A stretch of 25,290 nucleotides of DNA, taken from positions 1-25,290 of the forward strand of contig CAZBJH010000040.1 of the NCBI GenBank assembly GCA_964492185.1, in the 5' to 3' direction. Below, piece after piece: positions 1-7,550 of the stretch. The notes under the pieces are model-generated. The model made no database searches and was not told the origin of the DNA. It worked only from the letters and a program-made list of their open reading frames with translations. How positions within the stretch are numbered: the stretch's first letter is position 1; the number at the start of each line of letters is the position of its first letter. Source of the stretch: JAFGSZ01 sp964492185. GTDB taxonomy: Bacteria; Bacteroidota; Bacteroidia; Bacteroidales; UBA10428. The position numbers and the translations under genes are program-made.

Positions 1-162
1 TGTCTGTCCATAAAGTCTCATTTGCCGCGTTACGCTTGTCCGAAAATTGCTCATTCACGACTGGTAAACTCCGCGTTTTCGGACCGCGCGAGCCTTGCAA
101 ATGGAACCTTCTGAACAGACACATGTACGGTTAAATATTTTGACTACTTTATAGACGGACTC
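1..162 (+). mobile_element. MITE-like element, family A, copy 1 (163 bp; first base lies outside the window)
   Basis: This non-coding repeat aligns over its whole length with 11670-11832. The other copy begins GTGTCTGTCC and this one begins at its second base, so a single base is cut off by the window edge. The right end is GACGGACTC, the imperfect inverse of the left end. Inside, GTCCGAAAA and TTTTCGGAC, and CATTTGC and GCAAATG, form nested inverted repeats, so the element can fold into a long hairpin. The base after the right end starts TATTTA (163-168), the same hexamer class that is duplicated around the other copies. No ORF fits inside. Inference: a non-autonomous transposable element. 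Confidence 0.8.
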
Positions 163-1244
163 TATTTATCTTCAACAGTACCCTGAATCCAAAGAATAGT
201 TTTAGCCTGTTTTGGATCATTGGTTACAACCGAGATGGATTTCTTCTGATTCCCTTTCCTGCCTGAAGGATTAAACCTTGCAGTAATACCTGTGGATTCA
301 CCCGGAGCAAGAGTATTTTTTTGCGGGTGTACTACCGTGCAGCCGCAGCTGGCACGTACCTTTCTTATGATAAGGTTTCTTTGCCCCTTATTGGTAAGGA
401 TGAATTCATATTCCGCCGGTTTGTCATTTGAAATAGTACCAAAATCAAAAGTTTTTGAGCTAAAATGAACCTTTGGAGCAGTAGCCAGCTCTTCAGGTGT
501 AAGATCCGAGAAATCTTCCTGCACCAATGCTGAAACGGTTATCCGGTTGTCTGTTACAGGCTGTTCGTTGATTTTCAGATACAAACGGTCAATTATATAA
601 TCCCAGTCATTAACAAGCCCGCCGTTGAATGAAAAATATAGTTTACCTTCCTGACCGGGTTTAAGGACCTCAGGCTCAGGGTTAATCTTAATATATTCCG
701 GAACCCGTTGAAAACCCATCTCCAGTTCATGATCAGTTATATTAGCAACATCTATAGTTTTGGTTTTGATCTCACCCTGTTTAACAACACCGAATGAAGC
801 ATGAATGGTCTTCAGGTTAAGATCCCCGATATTATAGCGGTATATCTCTTCCAACCCGCGATTTTCAGGAATAACTTCCCCCTTAACAGTAAGTGTTGTT
901 ACCCGGTTTTTGGCATTGCTGATCACGGATACGGTTTTGCTGAACGGGCCCGGCCGGTTACGGGGATCATATTTTACCTGTACTTTGCCATTCTGTCCGG
1001 GGATGACAGGTTGCCGGCTCCATTCGGGACTTGTGCAACCACAAGTCGCTTTTACTTCATTTATAATCAAAGGCAGTTGCCCCGTATTTTCAAACATAAA
1101 GTCATATGAAACCGGCCCCTTTTTTTCTTGTATCTTACCAAAATCATACACGATATTCTCAAAAGAAATCACAGCTTTATCCTGGGCATTCAGATGTAAT
1201 ATTGTTATAATTAATGCCGCGATTAAAATGCCTGTTCTTCTCAT
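162..1244 (-). CDS. DUF1573 domain protein, secreted, two domains
   Basis: The 360-residue product begins with a signal peptide (about residues 1-21, ending LNAQ), so export across the inner membrane is expected. Two DUF1573 domains are visible: about residues 27-125, with YDFGKI and a CGCT motif at 68-71, and about 258-357, with FDFGTI and a second CGCT motif near residue 300. DUF1573 is an immunoglobulin-like fold common in Bacteroidota envelope proteins, with no firm biochemical role. The middle 130 residues are beta-rich and less recognisable. The gene is divergent from the outer-membrane protein gene at 1395. Oddly, the TAG stop codon is formed by two bases of the target hexamer and the terminal base of the neighbouring MITE, so the original C-terminus may have been slightly different. 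Confidence 0.85.
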   Translation of the reverse strand: MRRTGILIAALIITILHLNAQDKAVISFENIVYDFGKIQEKKGPVSYDFMFENTGQLPLIINEVKATCGCTSPEWSRQPVIPGQNGKVQVKYDPRNRPGPFSKTVSVISNAKNRVTTLTVKGEVIPENRGLEEIYRYNIGDLNLKTIHASFGVVKQGEIKTKTIDVANITDHELEMGFQRVPEYIKINPEPEVLKPGQEGKLYFSFNGGLVNDWDYIIDRLYLKINEQPVTDNRITVSALVQEDFSDLTPEELATAPKVHFSSKTFDFGTISNDKPAEYEFILTNKGQRNLIIRKVRASCGCTVVHPQKNTLAPGESTGITARFNPSGRKGNQKKSISVVTNDPKQAKTILWIQGTVEDK

Positions 1245-1334
1245 AATAGTATTTATTGGAGAAACGAAAACCTTAACTATTTGTTACGCTCTGACAAAAC
1301 TACAAATTTTTATTTCTATTCTGACATGTTGATT

Positions 1335-1365
1335 ATTGCATTATTACAATAATGAACTAACTTTA
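1335..1365 (+). promoter_or_regulatory. putative Bacteroidota-type promoter for the 1091-residue outer-membrane protein gene
   Basis: ATTG at 1335-1338 and TAACTTTA at 1358-1365 are separated by 19 bp. The known Bacteroidota primary-sigma consensus is TTTG at -33 and TAnnTTTG at -7 with a 19-21 bp spacer, so one base is off in each box. It lies 30 bp before the start codon. Position and spacing support it; no transcript evidence is available. Confidence 0.45.
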
Positions 1366-1394
1366 TACGGCCTAATTTCCCTTGCAGGTGAGCT

Positions 1395-4300
1395 ATGATG
1401 AGTAAATACCGGTTTTTAAAAATAGCATTGTTATTGGTATCCGGCACATTACACGGCCAGTTTTACAATGGTCATCAGATGGAGTTTGGAAAAAACAGGG
1501 TGCAGTATAATGATTTTTACTGGACATACTTCAGATATGAAAAATATGATGTTTACTTTAATCAGGACGGGCGGGAGCTGGCTGAGTATACAGCAGATTA
1601 CGCGGCAAAGGAGATACCCCTGGTAGAGAATTTTTTTGATTACAATCTTGATAAGAGGATCATATTCATCGTTTATAATAAGCTTACTGATTTTCGGCAG
1701 AGCAACATAGGGTTGGTAACCGGGAAAACGGATTACAATATTGGGGGTGTAACCAACATAAGTAAGAACAAGGTATTTCTTTATTTTGAGGGTGATTATG
1801 ACAAATACGAGAAACAGATCCGTGCAGCCATTGCAGAAGTCATGATCTATGAAATGCTTTTTGGTTTCCAGCTAAAGGATAATGTTACTAACTCCACTCT
1901 GATCAACCTCCCTGAATGGTATACCCGGGGACTGATCTCATATGTGTCTGATAACTGGAATATAGAGATCGAGAACCGGGTTAAAGACGGCATACTGACA
2001 GGCAGATTTGAAAAATTCAACCGTTTACGGGACGAAGATGCAAAATATGCAGGACATTCATTCTGGAGATATATAGCCGAAACCTACGGGGAATCTGTTA
2101 TCCCTAATATAATATATCTTACACGGATAAACAAGAATTCCAATTCCGGCTTTTTGTATGTACTTGGGTTCCCCATAAAAGATTTGTCATACGACTGGAT
2201 GGGGTATTATATGAACATGTTTACTGATGACAGTACGGAGCGTGAATTACCATCAGAAGGTAGGATCCTGAAAAGACCGAAAAAACGCCGTGTATATTAC
2301 GAGATAAAGATAAACCCACGGGAAAACCATATCGCTTATGTTACCAATGAACTGGGTCAGTATAAGATCTGGCTGTACAATACACAAACCAGGAAGAAAA
2401 AAAGGCTTTTGAAACGTGAACACAAGCTTGATCAGATCCCCGATTTCACTTACCCGGTCATAGGATGGCATCCTTCAGGAAAGATTCTAACCTTCTTTAC
2501 TGAAGAAGAAGGAGGGATCAAGATGTACTATTATACCCCGGAAACCAAAGAGCTCGTGGTGAGAAATTTTTTATACTTTGATAAAGTTCTTGATTTTGCA
2601 TTTTCAAAAGACGGATCAAAACTTGCTTTGTCAGCAGTACAAAACGGACAAACCGATATCTTTATCCATACTCTCGCCTCGGCAACAAACCGGCAGATCA
2701 CCGATGATGTGGCAGGCGATTTCAATCCGGGGTTCGTAAATAATTCGGAACAGATTATTTTCAGCTCAGACCGGCTGTCTGATACCCTCAGTGTTGAAAA
2801 TGAACGTAAGACACGTGCATTTACAAATGACCTGTTCATATATGATCTCAAGACCGGTAATGACGTGCTCATGCGTCTTGAAGACTATGAATATATCAAC
2901 AAAGTGCAACCCCATGAAGTGGAAGACAATAGTTTTATTTCGATCAATGACCGCAATGGTATCAGAAACAGGTACATTTCAAAATTTGACAGTACCATCA
3001 GCATGGTAGACACCACCGTTCATTACAGGTATTATGCACAAAGTGCCCCGCTGACCAACTATTCGCGGAACATACTGGAACATGATTACAACGAAAGGAC
3101 AAATACGGTCGGAGAAATTATTTTTCATGACGGCCGGTACCATATGTATCATAATTCTTTAACTGAGGAACCCATTGATGATGAACAGATCTCAATAACA
3201 GCCTATAAGAAAGACATGAAAGATGAATTTGCCAGGAATGACAGTTTAAGGAATATAGAAAGGGAAATCATCAGGATTGATAATATCAGGGACAATATGA
3301 TCATCACCAGGGATGATACACTGACGGTAGATCCTTTCCCCATTGATATTAACGATTATATTTTCGAATCGGAGAAACTGAATTATTATAATGAACAGTT
3401 CAAAGACCAGAATATTGATATCACTCTTGATACTATCGAAGAAAAAAGGCCCCGCCCAAGGATATACCAAACCGCCTTTTATCAGAATTTCCTTGTAAAC
3501 CAGATTGATTTCAGTTTTCTTAATGCTTCATACCAGGCTTTTACCGGGGGGGCGGTTTACTTTAATCCCGGAATGAACATTCTTACTAAAGTGGGCACTA
3601 ATGATCTTTTTGAAAATTATAAAATCATCGGGGGATTCAGATTGCCACTTGATTTCGACAGTAATGAATTCCTGGTAAGTATCGAGGACCTGAAAGGCAG
3701 GTTGAACAGGCAAATTATATTTCACAGGCAGGCTTTTAAAAATGTGGTTGATGAATCTTACCTTATAAAAACACATACACACGAAGTATCGTTGATATTC
3801 AGGTATCCGTTTAACCAGGTAGCCTCATGGGTTCGAACCCTGACGGTTCGTAACGACCGCACGGTATTTCTTTCAACCGGGACACAGGCATTGAATAAAT
3901 CAAACATTTATAAGACATGGGTCGGACTTAAAATGGAATACATTTTTGATAATACCCGCCCGCTTGGAATAAACATATTGGCCGGAACACGCTATAAAAT
4001 TTTCGGTGAATTATACCAGCAGGTCAATGATAACTTTGACAATCTTATTGTACTTGGTGCCGATTTCCGACATTATACCCGTATACACCGGAATCTTATC
4101 TGGGCAAATCGTTTTGCGGCCAGCACATCACTTGGCAGCAGCCGGCTTATCTATTACCTGGGTGGTGTGGACAACTGGACTAACCTGACCCCTTATAAGA
4201 TACCTACATTTATTCCCCTTAGTGAGATAAGGATTGACGAGACCCAGAACTACGCTTACCAGGCCGTGGCAACCAATACGCGCGGTTTTTCACAAAATAT

Positions 4301-4670
4301 CCGCAACGGGAACAGTTTTGCATTAATCAATTCTGAAATTCGCTGGCCGATCATTAAGTATATTGCTAATTATCCATTAAGCAACAGTTTTCTTGAAAAT
4401 CTGCAGGTTGTCGGCTTCTTCGATATAGGTACCGCCTGGTCGGGCCCCCATCCATGGGCGGGACAAAATGCTTACAATAACGATATCATAGAGCATCCCC
4501 CTATAACCATAACGATTGACGCCGGTCGTGATCCTGTAGTTGCAGGATACGGGGCCGGTGTAAGATCACAGCTTTTCGGATACTTCATTCGCCTTGACTG
4601 GGCCTGGGGTATTGAAAATTATCAATTGTTGCCGCGTGTATTTTATTTCTCACTAAGTTTGGACTTTTAA
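1395..4670 (+). CDS. outer-membrane protein with TolB-like propeller and C-terminal Omp85/D15-like barrel
   Basis: The 1091-residue product starts with a signal peptide (about 1-22, ending LHGQ). A soluble domain follows (about 30-260). Next come TolB/PD40-type propeller blades (about 300-530), with repeats such as YKIWLYNTQTRKKKRL and SKDGSKLALSAVQNGQTDIFIH. A charged linker (about 560-690) leads to a beta-rich region (about 710-1091) that ends in RVFYFSLSLDF; an aromatic C-terminal residue is usual for BAM-assembled outer-membrane barrels. The whole resembles Bacteroidota proteins often annotated as translocation protein TolB or surface antigen. I infer a periplasmic propeller attached to an outer-membrane barrel; the transported or bound partner is unknown. 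An AGGTGAG sequence just upstream supports the start; the adjacent second Met is an alternative. It is not a canonical TolB, which lacks a barrel. Confidence 0.75.
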   Translation: MMSKYRFLKIALLLVSGTLHGQFYNGHQMEFGKNRVQYNDFYWTYFRYEKYDVYFNQDGRELAEYTADYAAKEIPLVENFFDYNLDKRIIFIVYNKLTDFRQSNIGLVTGKTDYNIGGVTNISKNKVFLYFEGDYDKYEKQIRAAIAEVMIYEMLFGFQLKDNVTNSTLINLPEWYTRGLISYVSDNWNIEIENRVKDGILTGRFEKFNRLRDEDAKYAGHSFWRYIAETYGESVIPNIIYLTRINKNSNSGFLYVLGFPIKDLSYDWMGYYMNMFTDDSTERELPSEGRILKRPKKRRVYYEIKINPRENHIAYVTNELGQYKIWLYNTQTRKKKRLLKREHKLDQIPDFTYPVIGWHPSGKILTFFTEEEGGIKMYYYTPETKELVVRNFLYFDKVLDFAFSKDGSKLALSAVQNGQTDIFIHTLASATNRQITDDVAGDFNPGFVNNSEQIIFSSDRLSDTLSVENERKTRAFTNDLFIYDLKTGNDVLMRLEDYEYINKVQPHEVEDNSFISINDRNGIRNRYISKFDSTISMVDTTVHYRYYAQSAPLTNYSRNILEHDYNERTNTVGEIIFHDGRYHMYHNSLTEEPIDDEQISITAYKKDMKDEFARNDSLRNIEREIIRIDNIRDNMIITRDDTLTVDPFPIDINDYIFESEKLNYYNEQFKDQNIDITLDTIEEKRPRPRIYQTAFYQNFLVNQIDFSFLNASYQAFTGGAVYFNPGMNILTKVGTNDLFENYKIIGGFRLPLDFDSNEFLVSIEDLKGRLNRQIIFHRQAFKNVVDESYLIKTHTHEVSLIFRYPFNQVASWVRTLTVRNDRTVFLSTGTQALNKSNIYKTWVGLKMEYIFDNTRPLGINILAGTRYKIFGELYQQVNDNFDNLIVLGADFRHYTRIHRNLIWANRFAASTSLGSSRLIYYLGGVDNWTNLTPYKIPTFIPLSEIRIDETQNYAYQAVATNTRGFSQNIRNGNSFALINSEIRWPIIKYIANYPLSNSFLENLQVVGFFDIGTAWSGPHPWAGQNAYNNDIIEHPPITITIDAGRDPVVAGYGAGVRSQLFGYFIRLDWAWGIENYQLLPRVFYFSLSLDF

Positions 4671-4673
4671 GAT

Positions 4674-5042
4674 ATGAGTATGCAAGATATCATTTTACTG
4701 ATCATTATAGGAATTACTGCAGGATTCGTTGCAGGAAGCATGGGTGTGGGAGGGGGTATTATTATCGTCCCGGCACTTGTTTTTTTTTATGGTATGACGC
4801 AACACCAGGCACAGGGTACAAGCCTTGCCGTATTGCTTTTCCCTATCGGTATCCTGGCCGCTATGAACTACTACAAAAAAGGTTATGTAAATGTTAAATT
4901 CGCCATTATCCTTATCCTGGCATTCATTATCGGTAGTTATTTCGGTTCATTGATTGCAGTCAACTTGCCTGCAAAAACATTAAAGAAAATATTCGGGCTT
5001 CTGATGCTCTTTGCCGGAATAAGAATGATATTTCAGAAATGA
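4674..5042 (+). CDS. half-length TSUP (TauE/SafE) family membrane protein
   Basis: The 122-residue protein is almost entirely hydrophobic, with about four membrane segments. It carries the family signature near its N-terminus: GFVAGSMGVGGGIIIVPAL (about 17-35) followed by HQAQGTSLAVLLFPIG. TSUP proteins move anions such as sulfite or organosulfonates and normally have two such repeats in about 250 residues. Here only one repeat is present, and the ORF ends cleanly after it, so a dimer of two copies would be needed to build the usual transporter. It begins 3 bp after the stop of the large outer-membrane protein gene, so the two are probably cotranscribed. The start could also be Met3. Substrate cannot be predicted. 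Confidence 0.75.
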   Translation: MSMQDIILLIIIGITAGFVAGSMGVGGGIIIVPALVFFYGMTQHQAQGTSLAVLLFPIGILAAMNYYKKGYVNVKFAIILILAFIIGSYFGSLIAVNLPAKTLKKIFGLLMLFAGIRMIFQK

Positions 5043-5140
5043 TATTCTCTAGCCTGCAAGGCTAAACTCCCCGAATAAATATGCTACTATAACCTTATTT
5101 ATTCATTTTTTTCTTTACCAAATCAATTTTAGATTTTACT

Positions 5141-5171
5141 TTTGCTGATTCATTTTAATCAATTACTATTT
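5141..5171 (+). promoter_or_regulatory. possible promoter for the ferredoxin gene
   Basis: TTTG at 5141-5144 is an exact -33 match. It is followed after 19 bp by TACTATTT at 5164-5171, a partial match to TAnnTTTG. The boxes lie 20 bp upstream of the ferredoxin start in an AT-rich stretch. The spacing is right but the -7 box is imperfect. Confidence 0.35.
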
Positions 5172-5190
5172 AATTCAAATATTTTTAATT

Positions 5191-5358
5191 ATGGCATATG
5201 TTATCAGTGATGAATGCACAGCTTGCGGGACCTGTATAGATGAATGCCCTGTTGAAGCGATCTCTGAAGGAGATATATATTCAATTGATCCCGAATTATG
5301 CACCGATTGCGGTGCCTGTGCAGATGTTTGTCCGGTAGAGGCTATTATCCCGGAATAA
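5191..5358 (+). CDS. small 2[4Fe-4S] ferredoxin
   Basis: A 55-residue protein starts at an ATG at 5191 and ends with TAA at 5356-5358. It carries two complete cluster motifs: CTACGTCIDECP with Cys9, Cys12, Cys15 and Cys19, and CTDCGACADVCP with Cys37, Cys40, Cys43 and Cys47. Length and symmetry are those of clostridial-type bacterial ferredoxins, soluble low-potential electron carriers for enzymes such as 2-oxoacid oxidoreductases or hydrogenases. No partner enzyme is adjacent. It appears monocistronic, with a promoter-like site upstream and a strong terminator immediately downstream. Its presence suggests at least a partly anaerobic metabolism, which is inference. Confidence 0.95.
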   Translation: MAYVISDECTACGTCIDECPVEAISEGDIYSIDPELCTDCGACADVCPVEAIIPE

Positions 5359-5370
5359 TTTACCAAACAT

Positions 5371-5416
5371 TATAACAAATAAAAGTCCGCCTGTTGGCGG
5401 ACTTTTATTTGTTATA
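5371..5416. terminator. bidirectional intrinsic terminator with perfect 21-bp stem
   Basis: Positions 5371-5391 and 5396-5416 are exact reverse complements around the 4-base loop TGTT. The inner stem is GTCCGCC/GGCGGAC with A/T tracts outside, giving a U-run on the transcript in either direction. It lies between the ferredoxin gene and the convergent gene ending at 5435, so it can terminate both. Confidence 0.9.
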
Positions 5417-5434
5417 CCAACTGATTATTAATAA

Positions 5435-5860
5435 TTATAAACCTGAACATCTCTTCCACACTTCCATGTCCAGCATCCATGCTTCAAGTTCCATTTCCTC
5501 ATCTTCCGTTGCTTCACTATAATGATCTGTTTCAGCCGGATCAATCGCGTACATCCAATCCTCAATCATCATAGGCTCTTCGATCACATCTTCGATAAAA
5601 AAATCCTCTCCCTCAATCAATATATTCATGTTAACCTGCCAGGTGGCAAAATCTCTCATCCAGTCTTCCATTTCATGACTTTCCTCATATTCAAATTCAG
5701 TGCTCGCCATCATTTTTGGTGAGAAATATACCATATTTTTATTAATAAATGAGTTGGACAGGACTTGTGCATTCAAACTGACAACTGAACATAATAATAT
5801 CATTATGACAATGATTGCAGACCTTTGAAGGTTTTCCGGTATATTTGTCAATGCTTTCAT
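5435..5860 (-). CDS. secreted acidic protein with repeated Glu-x-Trp-Met motifs, unknown function
   Basis: I do not recognise a named family. The 141-residue product from the ATG at 5860 has a basic start and a hydrophobic stretch (about 15-31) ending SLNAQ, a likely signal peptide. An in-frame ATG at 5899 would add 13 residues but pushes the signal away from the N-terminus, so I prefer the inner start. The mature part is strongly acidic. It contains three similar segments: EMEDWMRDFATW (about 63-74), MIEDWMYAID (98-107) and ELEAWMLDMEVW (124-135). Each is an acidic residue pair or near-pair followed by Trp-Met and further aromatics, suggesting short binding repeats. It has a single Cys near the C-terminus. 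It is transcribed towards the ferredoxin gene and shares the terminator. Confidence 0.7.
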   Translation of the reverse strand: MKALTNIPENLQRSAIIVIMILLCSVVSLNAQVLSNSFINKNMVYFSPKMMASTEFEYEESHEMEDWMRDFATWQVNMNILIEGEDFFIEDVIEEPMMIEDWMYAIDPAETDHYSEATEDEEMELEAWMLDMEVWKRCSGL

Positions 5861-6050
5861 GGTATTATGCCTTTTAGTTGTTACCTCGGTTAATTTCATT
5901 CTGACATAACCATTACATCATTCATGCCAAACTCCATATATATTTGTATACCTGTATTTTAGCCGTATTTTCTTTGTTCGCGTAAAATGTTAAAAGTGAA
6001 CGGGTATGTAACAACAGGCGTTCGAAAATGAACAGTAAAAACACAAAGCG

Positions 6051-7388
6051 CTAAATTACCCCCTGATCTATCATTGCATTGGCTACTTTTAAGAATCCGG
6101 CGATATTGGCACCCTTTACATAATCGACATAACCATCACGGTTAATCCCGTATTTTTTGCAGATATCATGAATGGAGATCATAATCTGATGCAATCGATC
6201 ATCTACCTCTTTTCCCGGCCATTGTAGTTTCATTGCATTCTGGCTCATTTCAAGGCCCGATGTTGCCACGCCCCCGGCATTTGCCGCTTTACCCGGCCCG
6301 AATAGTATTCCTTCCTTTTGAAAGTACTCAATAGCCTCCGGTACACAAGGCATATTGGCCCCTTCACATACACATGAACATCCATTTTTTACCAGGTTAC
6401 CTGCATCTTCAAGGTCAAGCTCATTCTGAGTTGCACAAGGCATGGCAATATCGCATGGTACCTCCCACGGATGTTTGCCCGGAATAAACACAGCGCTTTC
6501 AAACTCACGTGCAAATGGTTCAACAATATCCTCATTGCTCGCGCGCAGCTCAACCATGTAATTTATCTTTTCACCTGAGATTCCGATTTCATCATACACA
6601 TATCCGTCGGGGCCGGACAGGGTAACTACCTTAGCTCCCAGCTCATTCAATTTGACGGTTGCTCCCCAGGCAACATTCCCGAATCCCGAGATGCATATGG
6701 TTTTTCCTTTAAGACTTTTTTTTCGGGTAGCCAACATTTCTTTTGCAAAATAAACAGCACCAAAACCGGTAGCCTGGGGCCTTATTAAGCTTCCGCCCCA
6801 GTTCAAACCCTTACCTGTTAAAATTCCTGAATTCTCAAATTTAAGCTTTTTATACATTCCGTACAGGTATCCGATCTCATGTCCACCAACACCTATATCA
6901 CCGGCGGGCACATCAGTATCCGGTCCGATCATTTTCCACAATTCAAGCATAAAAGCCTGGCAGAAACGCATGATCTCTCCGTTAGATTTGCCTTTTGGCT
7001 GAAAATCGGAACCTCCCTTGCCTCCGCCAATAGGTAATGTTGTAAGACTATTCTTAAAGATCTGTTCAAAGCCCAAAAATTTTAAAATGCTAAGGTTCAC
7101 ACTGGGATGGAAACGTAATCCGCCCTTATAGGGACCCAATGCATTATTAAATTGTACGCGATAGCCCAGGTTAACGTTTACCTTACCTTCATCATCTGTC
7201 CATGGCACTTTAAAGATCATTACCCGGTCGGGTTCAATTAATCGTTCAATGATTCCAGCTGAGCTGAAGTGAGGATTTTGTTCGTAGATATCAACAAGCG
7301 ATTCAAGCACCTCCCGAACCGCCTGGTGGTATTCAATTTCACCGGGATGCCTCAGAAGCATACCGGACATGATTGATTCAACATCCAT
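6051..7388 (-). CDS. gdhA: glutamate dehydrogenase, hexameric GdhA type (probably NADP-dependent)
   Basis: The 445-residue product has the length and motifs of family I hexameric glutamate dehydrogenase. This enzyme interconverts 2-oxoglutarate plus ammonia and glutamate in the cytoplasm. Visible motifs are PYKGGLRFHP (about 86-95, substrate-binding Lys about 88), FKNSLTTLPIGGGKGG (catalytic Lys about 124), PAGDIGVGGHEIGYLYG, and a Rossmann nucleotide-binding loop GFGNVAWGA. The best-known close relatives use NADPH and assimilate ammonia, but cofactor choice is inferred from family, not read from a residue. The start MDVESIMSGM is typical of the family. The gene stands alone; neighbours on both sides are functionally unrelated. 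Confidence 0.95.
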   Translation of the reverse strand: MDVESIMSGMLLRHPGEIEYHQAVREVLESLVDIYEQNPHFSSAGIIERLIEPDRVMIFKVPWTDDEGKVNVNLGYRVQFNNALGPYKGGLRFHPSVNLSILKFLGFEQIFKNSLTTLPIGGGKGGSDFQPKGKSNGEIMRFCQAFMLELWKMIGPDTDVPAGDIGVGGHEIGYLYGMYKKLKFENSGILTGKGLNWGGSLIRPQATGFGAVYFAKEMLATRKKSLKGKTICISGFGNVAWGATVKLNELGAKVVTLSGPDGYVYDEIGISGEKINYMVELRASNEDIVEPFAREFESAVFIPGKHPWEVPCDIAMPCATQNELDLEDAGNLVKNGCSCVCEGANMPCVPEAIEYFQKEGILFGPGKAANAGGVATSGLEMSQNAMKLQWPGKEVDDRLHQIMISIHDICKKYGINRDGYVDYVKGANIAGFLKVANAMIDQGVI

Positions 7389-7550
7389 TACTCATAGTTA
7401 AATTAAAACCGATATTTAAATTTCAGTTTAATTAACAACTTTTCCAACAAACTAACGATGATTTTATTCAGGTTTTGTAATACCTGTTTGCCCGTGAACG
7501 CTTTTCGAGGAGTTTCGCCAGATCCGGGACTTACTTTCTTTACTTTCTTA

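Noticed and set aside
910..1332. 140-residue plus-strand ORF opposite the DUF1573 gene
   Set aside because: It is the antisense of a well-supported gene and shows no domain; a shadow ORF.
7470..7487. CAGGT/ACCTG inverted repeat upstream of gdhA
   Set aside because: Five-base stem with an AT loop and no U-tract; not convincing as terminator or operator.
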